41,493 nucleotides of DNA from Acidobacteriota bacterium (GTDB lineage: Bacteria; Acidobacteriota; Terriglobia; Bryobacterales; Bryobacteraceae). Below, piece after piece: positions 1 through 7,407 of this stretch (within the stretch, counting starts at the first letter, position 1; the number at the start of each line of letters is the position of its first letter). The notes beneath the pieces are model-generated. The model ran no database searches. It was not told where the DNA came from and saw only the letters and a list, made by a program, of their open reading frames with translations. Location of the stretch: NCBI GenBank assembly GCA_018268935.1, contig JAFDVS010000046.1, positions 6,823-48,315 on the forward strand. Direction: 5' to 3'. A program made the position numbers and the translations under genes.

Positions 1-567
1 CCGTTTGACGCGTTGAAATCGACGGTTCTGCCAGCGCTCAAAGAGCGCCGCGCCACGACTCGGACGCTGTCGGTGTGGTCCGCCGCCGCCTCCACCGGCC
101 AGGAAGCCTATTCGATCCTGATGTACCTGCTCGAAAGTGGTTTTGCGGACTGGAACATCCGCCTGCTCGGCACGGATCTGTCCGAGCAGGTTCTGGCGCG
201 AGCGCGCGAAGGGCGTTATATGCAGGTGGAAGTCGGCCGCGGCCTGCCCGCGCCCATGCTCATCAAGTACTTCGACCGGGTGGGGCTCGAATGGCAGGTC
301 AAGGAGGAACTTCGCAAACGCATCCGTTTCGAGCAGTTCGACCTCCGCCGCCCGATGGTTGGCAAAGGCCCGTTTGACCTGATCTTTTGCCGCAACGTGC
401 TGATCTATTTTGACCAGGAGACGAAGAAGAAGATACTCGAAGGGATCCGTGACACGCTGCACCGGGGAGGCCATCTCCTATTGGGCGGCGCCGAGACGAC
501 GTTGAGTATCACGGACAAATTCGAGCGTGTCACGGTGGGGCAGGCCGTGCTGTACCGGGTGCCGTGA
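1..567 (+). CDS. cheR: CheR-type chemotaxis protein methyltransferase (5' end outside window)
   Basis: The reading frame is open from base 1, so the gene starts upstream; a TTG at 13 is internal. The visible part is the SAM-binding catalytic domain, with WSAAASTGQEAYS (motif I region) and FCRNVLIYFD, both characteristic of CheR. The N-terminal CheR helical domain is missing because of the window edge. CheR uses S-adenosylmethionine to methylate glutamates on chemoreceptors in the cytoplasm. A CheX-like phosphatase follows 22 bases downstream, so this is the end of a chemotaxis operon. Family assignment is secure; which receptor it serves is unknown. Confidence 0.93.
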   Translation, partial: PFDALKSTVLPALKERRATTRTLSVWSAAASTGQEAYSILMYLLESGFADWNIRLLGTDLSEQVLARAREGRYMQVEVGRGLPAPMLIKYFDRVGLEWQVKEELRKRIRFEQFDLRRPMVGKGPFDLIFCRNVLIYFDQETKKKILEGIRDTLHRGGHLLLGGAETTLSITDKFERVTVGQAVLYRVP

Positions 568-589
568 AGCGAAGGAGTGAAAGAAAGCG

Positions 590-1057
590 ATGCCATTTCC
601 CGTAGAAGCCTACCAGAGCGAGACGGCGCAGATCGTCTCGGACGTATTCCTGACCATGTTGGGGATGGAGGTGGAAGCCACATTTGACGAATGGGTCCCA
701 CAGCCGGGGACGATGACGGCGGCGATCTTCTTCGCCGGGAGTTGGAAGGGGGCGGTGCTGATCGAGTGCAGCGAGCGGCAGGCTTGCTGCTGGACGGCGA
801 AGCTGATGTCGCTTCCAGAGCCGGAGGGAATCACGGACGATGTCCGGGACGCGATGGGCGAGATTGCGAACATGGTGGGGGGGAACCTGAAATCGGTATT
901 GCCGGCCGGTGTCGGGCTTTCCATGCCGAGTGTGGTTCAGGGGCGCGACTATTCACTGCGCATGTGCGGAGGGAACCTGGTGAACCGGCAATCCTTCGTG
1001 GGTCCACAAGGGCTGTTCTGGATCACGTTTGTGGAAGTGTTGGAGAAAGGCAGCTAG
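590..1057 (+). CDS. CheX/CheC-family chemotaxis phosphatase
   Basis: This 155-residue protein matches the CheC/CheX family, which dephosphorylates CheY-P. The single active-site pattern appears as EIANMVGGNLKS near residues 91-102, with the Glu and Asn spaced ExxN as in the family's catalytic helix. One such motif rather than two, and the short length, favour CheX over CheC. The start is ATG at 590 after GAAGGAGTG, a good ribosome site. It directly follows cheR, so the two probably act in the same receptor-adaptation pathway. CheX normally acts as a dimer; that is family knowledge and not visible here. Confidence 0.85.
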   Translation: MPFPVEAYQSETAQIVSDVFLTMLGMEVEATFDEWVPQPGTMTAAIFFAGSWKGAVLIECSERQACCWTAKLMSLPEPEGITDDVRDAMGEIANMVGGNLKSVLPAGVGLSMPSVVQGRDYSLRMCGGNLVNRQSFVGPQGLFWITFVEVLEKGS

Positions 1058-1079
1058 GCAACCCTGCTAGATTGGTGGT

Positions 1080-1871
1080 GTGGCGGCGCCCCTGTTGGTG
1101 AGGGGGGCTCGGCAGTTGCTCACACTGCGCGAATCTCGCGGTTCCCGTGGCGGGACCCTGGAAGAGAGGCTTGGGATCATTGCGGACGGAAGTCTGCTGA
1201 TCGAAGATGGACGGATTGCGGAAGCAGGTGTATGGCGCCGGATTGGCAATCTGGCAAAGGTGCGCGGGATCGAGCAGGTGGATGTTTCCGGATGCCTGGT
1301 GATGCCGGGTTTTGTGGATGGACTGGCGGATCTGTTTGCGGGTGCGGTGAGCGTGCCGCTGCTGCGGAAACGGGTGCGGGCTCTACTCGCGAATGGGACG
1401 ACCACCGCCTGTTACCGGCAGGCAGGCAATCCACGACAACTGCGGCAGGTGCACGAACTGGGGCTGGAGATTCATACCGCGCCGGAGGAAGGCGACGAGC
1501 CCAATCTGCCGCTGTCCGATTGGCGCAATGAGGTGGCGTTCGCCTGGCGCGATGGAACGCCGCTAGGGACAGGCTTCGATGGGAAGACGCAGCTATCGGC
1601 GAGCATGCCGGCCGCAATCGCACTGGCTTGCCGCAACGCGCCGGTGGAAGAGGCGATCCTTGCAGCTACCGTATGCGGCGCCAGACGGCTTGGGTTAGCG
1701 GAGCAACTGGGCGCGCTGGTTCCCGGATACCAGGCTGATTTTGTTGTCCTCGACATTCCTCAATACACAGAGATCCCGTATCATTTGGGAGAGAACCGGG
1801 TTCGCGCCGTCTACAAACGCGGTGTGAAGGTGTATGAACGAGGAGAGCCCTATTGGCACGGCGAATCATAG
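1080..1871 (+). CDS. imidazolonepropionase-like amidohydrolase lacking its catalytic core
   Basis: The C-terminal third strongly resembles imidazolonepropionase (HutI): the SMPAAIALAC stretch, the AATVCGARRLGLAEQLGAL stretch and the ADFVVLDIP...YHLGENRVRAVYKRG ending. The N-terminal beta composite domain is also present. However, the protein is 263 residues against roughly 400 in the family. The usual metal-binding D-x-H-x-H after MPGF reads FVDGLADLF with no histidines, and the central barrel strands with the other metal ligands are absent. It is therefore unlikely to hydrolyse imidazolonepropionate. The start is GTG at 1080. Its end overlaps ftcD by 19 bases, so the two genes are translationally linked, pointing to a former or altered histidine-degradation role. 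Confidence 0.7.
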   Translation: MAAPLLVRGARQLLTLRESRGSRGGTLEERLGIIADGSLLIEDGRIAEAGVWRRIGNLAKVRGIEQVDVSGCLVMPGFVDGLADLFAGAVSVPLLRKRVRALLANGTTTACYRQAGNPRQLRQVHELGLEIHTAPEEGDEPNLPLSDWRNEVAFAWRDGTPLGTGFDGKTQLSASMPAAIALACRNAPVEEAILAATVCGARRLGLAEQLGALVPGYQADFVVLDIPQYTEIPYHLGENRVRAVYKRGVKVYERGEPYWHGES

Positions 1872-2767
1872 AGTGCGTTCCGAATTTCAGTGAAGGCAGA
1901 CGTGCGGAGACGGTGGCTGGCATTGTCGACGCGATTGCCGCTGTGCCCCAAGTCGCCGTGTTGGGAAAAGAGAGCGACATCGATCATCACCGCAGCGTGG
2001 TCACCTTTGCCGGGACTCCGGAAGCGGTGGAAGAAGCCGCGTTCCGCGCGGTTGCCGAGGCGGCGAAGCGTATTGATCTGAGGCGGCATGAGGGCGTACA
2101 CCCCAGGCTTGGCGCGGCCGATGTGGTGCCCTTTGTGCCGGTGGTGAACAGCTCGATCGAAGAGTGTGCGGAGGTGGCGCACCGGCTGGGGGAGCGGGTG
2201 TGGAGCGAGTTGGGGATCCCTGTGTATTTCTACGAAGCGGCGGCGCGCCGGGAAGACCGGCGGCGGCTGGAGAACGTGCGCCGCGGAGGATTTGAAAAAA
2301 TCTCCCAGTGGGTGCTGACCGATCCGGAGAAACGGCCGGATGTGGGTGGGCCGATGCTGCATCCGTCGGCGGGTGGGGTGATCATTGGTGCGCGGAAATT
2401 CCTGCTCGCCTTCAATATCAATCTCGCCACCGCGGATGTGGAGATCGCCAAGGCGATCGCGGTGAAGATTCGTGCATCCTCCGGCGGGTTGCCGCACGTG
2501 AAGGCGATGGGTGTGATGCTGGCTTCCCGCGGACTGGCTCAGGTGACGATGAACCTCACCGATTTCGAAGCGACCCCGCTGCATGTGGTGTATGCGGCAG
2601 TGGAGCGCGAAGCGGCCGCGCGCGGAGTGACGATTGTGGGAAGCGAGATCATCGGGTTGATGCCGGCCAAGGCCCTGGCAATGGCCGCCGCGCACGCTCT
2701 ACGCACGGAAAATTTCGATGAGCGCCAGATCCTCGAAAGCCGCCTCTTGGGCAATCTGATAGACTGA
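1853..2767 (+). CDS. ftcD: glutamate formimidoyltransferase
   Basis: This 304-residue protein is the formiminotransferase of histidine degradation, which moves the formimino group from N-formimino-glutamate to tetrahydrofolate. The family N-terminus IIECVPNFSEGRR is present, followed by DIDHHRSVVTFAG and RRHEGVHPRLGAADVVPFVP. Length fits the stand-alone transferase without the cyclodeaminase domain found in the mammalian enzyme. The start is TTG at 1853, chosen because AGGAG lies 7 bases upstream and the conserved N-terminus begins there. It overlaps the HutI-like gene by 19 bases, supporting an operon. No hutH or hutU is present in the window. Confidence 0.93.
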   Translation: MARRIIECVPNFSEGRRAETVAGIVDAIAAVPQVAVLGKESDIDHHRSVVTFAGTPEAVEEAAFRAVAEAAKRIDLRRHEGVHPRLGAADVVPFVPVVNSSIEECAEVAHRLGERVWSELGIPVYFYEAAARREDRRRLENVRRGGFEKISQWVLTDPEKRPDVGGPMLHPSAGGVIIGARKFLLAFNINLATADVEIAKAIAVKIRASSGGLPHVKAMGVMLASRGLAQVTMNLTDFEATPLHVVYAAVEREAAARGVTIVGSEIIGLMPAKALAMAAAHALRTENFDERQILESRLLGNLID

Positions 2768-2785
2768 GCCGAGGAGCTTCCTACC

Positions 2786-3970
2786 ATGCCCAATCGCCGC
2801 AAATTTCTGAAGTCCATTCCCGCCGTTTCCGCCCTCGGAGCCATGCCCGCGGGCGCGAAAGTGGTTGCCAAGCGTGACTATTTCAAAGATCTCGGACTGC
2901 GCACCTTCATCAATGCAGCGGGCACGTATACGACACTCACTGCGTCCCTGATGCAGCCGGAAGTGGTGGCGGCGATTGAATATGCCTCGAAGCATTATGT
3001 GAAGCTGACCGATTTGCAGGATGCTTGCGGCAAGCGCATCGCCGAGATGCTGGGCTCCGAAGCGGCCATGGTTTCCTCCGGCGCCGCGGGAGCGCTGTTG
3101 GCCGGGACGGCTGCCTGCGTGGCGGGAACGGACCAGGAGAAGATCAAGCGGCTGCCCGACACAGCGGGGATGAAGAATGAAGTGATCATCCAGAAGAGCC
3201 ACCGCTATGGCTACGATCATGCGGTGCGCGCCGCGGGCGTGAAGATGATCGAGATCGAGACCACAGCCGAGTACGAGCGGGCTGTGAACGAGCGCACGGC
3301 GATGGCGCTGTTCTTCAACGCCAACGACCCGGTGGGCAAGATCAAGATCGAGGAATGGATCGCACTGGGGAAGAAGCACAAAGTGCCGACGATGAACGAT
3401 GCGGCGGCGGATGTGCCTCCAGTGGAAAACCTCACGAAGTACATCAAAATGGGCTTTGACCTGGTGGTGTTTTCGGGTGGGAAAAATATTCGCGGGCCGC
3501 AGAGCGCGGGTCTGTTGTTCGGGCGCAAGGATCTGATCGAGGCGGCGAAGATGAATGTATCGCCGAACTCAGACAGCGTCGGCCGTGGCTGCAAGGTGAA
3601 CAAGGAAGAGATTCTGGGGATGATGGTGGCGCTCGAGAATTACATGAAGCGCGACCATGCGGCGGACATGAAGGAAGGCGAGCGGCGCGTGAATCTGATT
3701 GCCGCGGCGGTGAAGGGATTGCCGTCGGTAACCACCGAGATTCAGATTCCGCCGATTGCCAACCACCTGCCGCACCTGCATGTGAAATGGGACTTCGCGA
3801 AGATCAGCGTGCGCGACGTGGTGACGAAACTGCGTGACGGCGAGCCGTCGATTGAAGTGACGCCTTCCGGGCGCGACGCGCTGGTGATCAATACGTGGGT
3901 GGCACAGCCGGGCGACGCGGAAATCGTGGCGAAGCGGCTGAAGGAAGTCCTGAAAGCCGCTCTCGCCTAA
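2786..3970 (+). CDS. Tat-type SelA/DgaE-like PLP-dependent enzyme
   Basis: This 394-residue protein belongs to the fold-type I PLP enzymes related to L-seryl-tRNA(Sec) selenium transferase and D-glucosaminate-6-phosphate ammonia-lyase. The likely PLP lysine is K233 in VVFSGGKNIRGPQSAGLL, and D205 in PTMNDAAAD would contact the pyridine nitrogen. The N-terminus begins NRRKFLKS followed by a hydrophobic stretch with small residues, which looks like a twin-arginine signal, so it may be exported already folded with cofactor. A GAGGAG ribosome site precedes the ATG. Substrate is unknown. A cytosolic tRNA-selenium role is unlikely given the signal and the absence of selB or selD nearby. It converges on ridA with a 6-base gap. 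Confidence 0.8.
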   Translation: MPNRRKFLKSIPAVSALGAMPAGAKVVAKRDYFKDLGLRTFINAAGTYTTLTASLMQPEVVAAIEYASKHYVKLTDLQDACGKRIAEMLGSEAAMVSSGAAGALLAGTAACVAGTDQEKIKRLPDTAGMKNEVIIQKSHRYGYDHAVRAAGVKMIEIETTAEYERAVNERTAMALFFNANDPVGKIKIEEWIALGKKHKVPTMNDAAADVPPVENLTKYIKMGFDLVVFSGGKNIRGPQSAGLLFGRKDLIEAAKMNVSPNSDSVGRGCKVNKEEILGMMVALENYMKRDHAADMKEGERRVNLIAAAVKGLPSVTTEIQIPPIANHLPHLHVKWDFAKISVRDVVTKLRDGEPSIEVTPSGRDALVINTWVAQPGDAEIVAKRLKEVLKAALA

Positions 3971-3976
3971 CTCCGT

Positions 3977-4360
3977 TTAACGGGGTTTGTAAGCAATACA
4001 GTCGATTTCCACCTTCATGGTGGGGTTGGCGAATTTCGCCTCCACCGTGGTGCGGGCAGGCTTGGCGTCGCCGAAGAACTCGGCGTAAACCGAGTTCATG
4101 GCGTCGAAGTCACCGCCGTTGCGGAGGAAAACACTACATTTGACGACATCGGACAAGGAGGCCCCTGCGGCCTCCAGAATCCGTTGGATATTGGTCAGTG
4201 TGACCCGCGTCTCGTGCTGGATGTCTCCATAGGAGAATTCGTTGGAGACGGGGTCGATGGGGCCCTGGCCGGCGACGAAGATGAAGTCTCCGGCGCGGAC
4301 CGCCGGAGAATAGGGTCCGCGCGGCTTGGGACTACCGGAAGGGTAGATGCGCTCAATCAT
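3977..4360 (-). CDS. ridA: RidA-family enamine/imine deaminase
   Basis: This 127-residue protein matches the RidA/YjgF/UK114 family, which hydrolyses reactive 2-imino/enamine acids released by PLP enzymes. Family marks include the N-terminal PKPRGPYSPAVRAGDFIFVAGQ, an arginine in PARTTVEAKF that fits the catalytic arginine, and the C-terminal VEIDCIAY. Length is typical. It lies 3 bases after the NYN-domain gene on the same strand and is probably co-transcribed with it. It sits next to a PLP enzyme on the opposite strand. That adjacency is suggestive because RidA detoxifies PLP-enzyme by-products, but RidA proteins occur in many contexts. Confidence 0.92.
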   Translation of the reverse strand: MIERIYPSGSPKPRGPYSPAVRAGDFIFVAGQGPIDPVSNEFSYGDIQHETRVTLTNIQRILEAAGASLSDVVKCSVFLRNGGDFDAMNSVYAEFFGDAKPARTTVEAKFANPTMKVEIDCIAYKPR

Positions 4361-4363
4361 GAA

Positions 4364-5764
4364 TCAATCTCCCTTTTTGCGCCTGGGTGCGGATTTACGC
4401 GCGGGCTTGGGGCCATCAGAAGTCTTGCGCGGAGCACGCTTGCGCACTGGGGCCGGCTTGGGAGGTGGAGGATTGGGCTCCATCATCGTGGGCTGGCCTT
4501 CGACGTAAGGTTGTGGACCGTCGTCCTCTTCCTCAATGGCTTCGGGCTCGGGCGCGGGCGGTAGAGCAGGCGGATAGAATTCGGCGCCGAGATAGACCGT
4601 GGCGCCACCTTCATGCCGTTCCAGGCGCACGACGAAGCTGTCCTGTGCGAAGTTGAGGAACTCAGAGAACTGCTGGAAGCCGTAGGTCTTGTGTTCGAAT
4701 TGGGGGAACTCCTCGGTGAGCCAGGCCTGAAGCTGGTCGGCGGGGCGGCCGTCTTCCATTTCGAGGCGATGGATTTCGAGGACTTCGCGCAGCGTGGGGA
4801 GCGCTTCTTCCGGCTTGACCACGGGTCCGGCCGGGCCTTTGCGCTCGATGGTGTAGTGGCCGCCGTGTCCCTTGGCTTCGACCAGTCCGGCTTTCTTCAG
4901 CTTGTCGACGAACTCCGAAAAGCTATTGCAGCCGTATGCCTTCTCGCTGAAGGCGGGATCGAGCTGAAGCATGGTGGACTTGAGCAGGCCGAGTTGCGGT
5001 TTGACCTCGCGGCGTTCGAGCACCTGAAGCGCCCGTTCGACGAGGGGCATGGCGATGGATAGCTCGAGCGGTGCGGGGCGATTGCGCTGGAACTTGTCGC
5101 GCTTGTCATCGCGGTCGCGGGGGCGATCATGCGGCCGGTCATCGCGGCGCTGATCGTCGCGGGGCCGGTCATGCGGACGATCGTCACGGCGCGGTTCGTC
5201 GCGGCGCATTTCCTCGCGCCTCGGCTCGTCACGGCGGGGTTCGTCGCGCCGCGGCTCATCGCGGCGTTGTTCATAGACGGTGACCTTCTCGCCGCGGGCA
5301 TCCATCAAGGCTTCATAGCTGATGAATTCGTGGCAGTTCTGCTGCAGGATCGTGCTGGTGAAAGCTTTTCCGCCCACCACGAAGATGCGTTTGCCGAACT
5401 CGCGCAGCTTGTTGACAAGGGGAATGAAATCGCTGTCGCCGCTGATGATGGCGAAGGCATTCACATGGGGGTGAGTGAAAGCCATCTCCAAGGCATCGAG
5501 CGCGAGGTTGATATCGGCTCCGTTCTTGTCGCCGCGGGGGGAAGGGTTGCGTTGTACCATTTGGACGGCGTTTTCCGCCATTTGGCGGGTAGCGGCGTCC
5601 TGACGGCTCCAGTTCGCGTAAGCGAACTTGGCCACGATATCGCCGCGTTCTTTGAGGGCATCCAAGGTGATGGAGACATCAAATTCGCGGCGAAGGGTGG
5701 ATTTTACGCCGATTTCGATATTGTCGTAATCGACGAATACGGCGATGTTCAGTTTTTCTTGCAT
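4364..5764 (-). CDS. NYN (PIN-like) nuclease with Arg/Asp repeat linker and two OST-HTH/LOTUS domains
   Basis: This 466-residue protein starts with a NYN/LabA-like domain (about residues 1-155). Acidic residues expected to bind metal are D12 and D14 in FVDYDN, D84 in NGADINLALD, and D110/D112 in ISGDSDF. Residues 167-229 form a low-complexity linker of RRDEP and RRDDRPHDRPRD repeats. Two OST-HTH (LOTUS) domains follow, about 235-308 and 322-395, both with a YG...F.EF pattern. A Pro-rich and strongly basic tail ends the protein. NYN domains are typically RNases, and OST-HTH domains bind RNA, so an RNA-processing role is inferred. The ridA gene follows 3 bases later; a B12-binding subunit lies upstream on the same strand. 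Confidence 0.87.
   Translation of the reverse strand: MQEKLNIAVFVDYDNIEIGVKSTLRREFDVSITLDALKERGDIVAKFAYANWSRQDAATRQMAENAVQMVQRNPSPRGDKNGADINLALDALEMAFTHPHVNAFAIISGDSDFIPLVNKLREFGKRIFVVGGKAFTSTILQQNCHEFISYEALMDARGEKVTVYEQRRDEPRRDEPRRDEPRREEMRRDEPRRDDRPHDRPRDDQRRDDRPHDRPRDRDDKRDKFQRNRPAPLELSIAMPLVERALQVLERREVKPQLGLLKSTMLQLDPAFSEKAYGCNSFSEFVDKLKKAGLVEAKGHGGHYTIERKGPAGPVVKPEEALPTLREVLEIHRLEMEDGRPADQLQAWLTEEFPQFEHKTYGFQQFSEFLNFAQDSFVVRLERHEGGATVYLGAEFYPPALPPAPEPEAIEEEDDGPQPYVEGQPTMMEPNPPPPKPAPVRKRAPRKTSDGPKPARKSAPRRKKGD
5078..5266 (-). repeat. coding tandem repeat (RRDEP / RRDDRPHDRP units)
   Basis: Inside the NYN-protein gene this stretch encodes residues 167-229. Five RRDEP-like units (one preceded by a degenerate RREEM) are followed by two copies of a longer RRDDRPHDRPRD unit. 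At DNA level the short unit is about 15 bases and the copies differ mostly at third positions. It forms a disordered, alternately charged linker between the nuclease and RNA-binding parts. Copy number may vary between strains by slippage. Confidence 0.8.
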
Positions 5765-5858
5765 CGGTTATTTCAACCTGTTGTTTCTCTTTCCGGCGGT
5801 GCGCTGCCCCCATGGCGGGACGCATCCGCTCGGCACGGTACAGCCGCGGGATACAGGA

Positions 5859-6263
5859 TCAGGCGGGCTGATGGACAGCGGAGCGTAGAAACGCAACGAT
5901 CTCCTCCAGAGATGCGCCGGGCTGATAGACAGCCGCCACACCGTGCTTCGTTTTCAATTGCTCGGCATCCTCGTCAGGAATGATGCCTCCGACGACCACC
6001 AAGACGTCATTCATGTGTTTTTCGCGCAGCAGTTCCATCACGCGCGGCACGATTGCGTTGTGCGCTCCGGAAAGGATGCTGAGTCCTATGACCTGCACAT
6101 CTTCCTGGAGAGCGGCGCTGACGATCATCTCCGGCGTCTGGCGAAGTCCGGAATAGATTACTTCCATCCCAGCATCGCGCAACGCGCGGGCGATGACCTT
6201 GGCGCCCCGATCGTGACCGTCGAGACCGGGCTTCGCCACAAGAACTCGGATCGGAGTGGGCAT
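5859..6263 (-). CDS. stand-alone cobalamin-binding subunit of methylmalonyl-CoA mutase type
   Basis: This 134-residue protein is the B12-binding Rossmann domain found at the C-terminus of methylmalonyl-CoA mutase. The diagnostic DxHxxG motif is D15-G-H17-D-R-G20, where H17 is the lower axial cobalt ligand. Further family signatures are SILSGAHN and [13 protein letters not shown]. As a separate small subunit it would pair with a catalytic large subunit, which is not in the window. The start is ATG at 6263. No Shine-Dalgarno is visible and a TATAAT -10 lies only 14 bases upstream, so the message may be nearly leaderless. The NYN gene follows 94 bases downstream on the same strand. Confidence 0.9.
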   Translation of the reverse strand: MPTPIRVLVAKPGLDGHDRGAKVIARALRDAGMEVIYSGLRQTPEMIVSAALQEDVQVIGLSILSGAHNAIVPRVMELLREKHMNDVLVVVGGIIPDEDAEQLKTKHGVAAVYQPGASLEEIVAFLRSAVHQPA

Positions 6264-6277
6264 CGGTTGATAACCAG

Positions 6278-6283
6278 ATTATA
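6278..6283 (-). promoter_or_regulatory. candidate -10 element for the B12-binding subunit gene
   Basis: Read on the minus strand this is a perfect TATAAT. It ends 14 bases before the ATG at 6263, so transcription would begin about 7-8 bases before the start codon. No good -35 hexamer is seen at 16-18 bases upstream, which lowers confidence. Confidence 0.4.
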
Positions 6284-6320
6284 GAACGGAATGAAGTTGG
6301 GCTACGGGGGGGTGGTGTTT

Positions 6321-6352
6321 GGGGCTGTTGCGGGGCATGCCGGGCAGGGGGG
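6321..6352 (+). promoter_or_regulatory. G-rich tract matching a G-quadruplex pattern
   Basis: Four G-runs (6321-6324, 6332-6335, 6342-6344, 6347-6352) are separated by loops of 7, 6 and 2 bases, which fits the G3+N1-7 pattern. A further run of seven G lies at 6306-6312. The tract ends five bases before the -35 box of the nuo promoter, in the divergent region between the mutase subunit and nuoA. Whether it folds in the cell is unknown. Confidence 0.45.
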
Positions 6353-6356
6353 CGGT

Positions 6357-6386
6357 TTGACACCCCTTCCCGCGGGTCATTATAGT
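6357..6386 (+). promoter_or_regulatory. sigma70-type promoter of the nuo cluster
   Basis: A perfect -35 TTGACA (6357-6362) is followed after 18 bases by TATAGT (6381-6386), one mismatch from the consensus -10; TTATAG at 6380 gives a 17-base spacer. The predicted start of transcription is about 6392, some 25 bases before the nuoA ATG at 6418. Confidence 0.65.
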
Positions 6387-6390
6387 CAAA

Positions 6391-6408
6391 GGTTGGGGTT
6401 TCCCCACC
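6391..6408 (+). promoter_or_regulatory. hairpin at the 5' end of the nuo message
   Basis: GGTTGGGG and CCCCACC pair around a TTT loop with one bulged T, giving about seven base pairs. It would sit at the very 5' end of the mRNA, just before nuoA, which has no clear Shine-Dalgarno. It could protect the transcript end or affect nuoA translation. No T-run follows, so it is not a terminator. Confidence 0.4.
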
Positions 6409-6417
6409 GACATTTCA

Positions 6418-6867
6418 ATGCCTACTTCCTATCCTGAACAATACTTCCCTATTCTGCTGCAAGCGATATTGGGATGCCTGGTGGCGACGGCGCTGGTCGG
6501 CTTGGCATTCCTGGTAGGGAAGCGCGTGAAGAATCGCGTCAAAGACATTCCTTATGAATGCGGCGTGAATCCGGTCGGCACGGCGAAGGAGCGCTTCAGC
6601 GTGAAGTTCTACCTGGTAGCGATGATCTTCATTCTGTTCGATATTGAAGCGATCTTCCTCTACCCATGGGCCGTGGTGTATCGCGACCTGAAGCTGTTCG
6701 CGTTTTTCGAGATGTTCGTGTTCGTGGTTTTGATTCTCGCCGGGTTCTTCTACATCTGGAAAAAGGGAGTGCTCGATTGGGCACAGGAAGAATGGCACTA
6801 CCGGGCATCAGCCTGGGATAAGGACGCCAAGCAGCGGTCTTCGGAAACGGTTGGGGCAGGACGCTAG
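6418..6867 (+). CDS. nuoA: NADH-quinone oxidoreductase subunit A
   Basis: This 149-residue protein is the small membrane subunit of complex I. It has three hydrophobic segments (about residues 10-33, 64-84 and 91-112) and the family loop DIPYECGVNP between the first two. It is slightly longer than usual because of a charged C-terminal tail. The ATG at 6418 is the first in frame and lies 25 bases after a predicted transcription start. The next gene is nuoC, 36 bases on; nuoB, which normally sits between them, is absent here. Confidence 0.95.
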   Translation: MPTSYPEQYFPILLQAILGCLVATALVGLAFLVGKRVKNRVKDIPYECGVNPVGTAKERFSVKFYLVAMIFILFDIEAIFLYPWAVVYRDLKLFAFFEMFVFVVLILAGFFYIWKKGVLDWAQEEWHYRASAWDKDAKQRSSETVGAGR

Positions 6868-6903
6868 GGACGCGCCCGGCCCGGTTAGGTACAGATACTC
6901 AAA

Positions 6904-7398
6904 ATGATTCCGGAAGCAGTGACTCAAGATCCGGTGGCCGCCTCGGTACTGGCGAAGTTTGCCGATGCCGTCGTGGATGGCCACGCGAACCTCGGCGAAT
7001 TGACGCTGGTGGTGAACGCGGAACAGATTGTCGAAGTCTGCCGCCATCTCAAAGACGATCAGGGTTTCGTGCGGTTAAGCAGCGTGACGTGCGTGGACTG
7101 GCATCCGCAGGAACCGCGTTTCGAAGTGGTCTACCACATGCAGTCGTTGCAGTTGAAGAACCGCTGGCTGCGAGTAAAGGCGCGGGTGAGCGGCGACAAT
7201 CCGGAGATCGATTCGGTGTATTCGGTGTGGCGCGGCTCGAACTGGTATGAGCGGGAAGTGTTCGATTTGTACGGTGTCATATTTCGCGGCCATCCGAACA
7301 TGAAGCGGATCATGATGCCCGATGACTGGGTGGGGCATCCGTTGCGGAAGGATTTTCCGACGCACGGCTACCGGTACAGTTACGTGGACAAGGATTAG
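6904..7398 (+). CDS. nuoC: NADH-quinone oxidoreductase subunit C
   Basis: This 164-residue protein is the 30-kDa type subunit of the complex I peripheral arm. The family signature region is clear: SNWYEREVFDLYGVIFRGHPNMKRIMMPDDW..HPLRKDFP, here split by a glycine-containing loop. Length is typical for a NuoC that is not fused to NuoD. It contacts NuoB and NuoD in the quinone-reducing module. The nuoD ATG follows 9 bases after its stop, so the genes are co-transcribed. Confidence 0.95.
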   Translation: MIPEAVTQDPVAASVLAKFADAVVDGHANLGELTLVVNAEQIVEVCRHLKDDQGFVRLSSVTCVDWHPQEPRFEVVYHMQSLQLKNRWLRVKARVSGDNPEIDSVYSVWRGSNWYEREVFDLYGVIFRGHPNMKRIMMPDDWVGHPLRKDFPTHGYRYSYVDKD

Positions 7399-7407
7399 GA
7401 GCGCATC

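Noticed and set aside
3965..3985. A terminator between the convergent PLP enzyme and ridA genes.
   Set aside because: CCGTTTAACGG can pair but leaves only a 1-base loop, and no stable stem with a T-run is present.
5078..5280. Possible CRISPR-like array because of regularly spaced GTCGCGGCG units.
   Set aside because: There are no unique spacers; the units are contiguous codons of the RRDEP linker.
5129..5983. A 284-codon plus-strand frame opposite the NYN gene.
   Set aside because: It arises from the antisense of the Arg/Asp repeat and nuclease domain; no start context or homology supports it.
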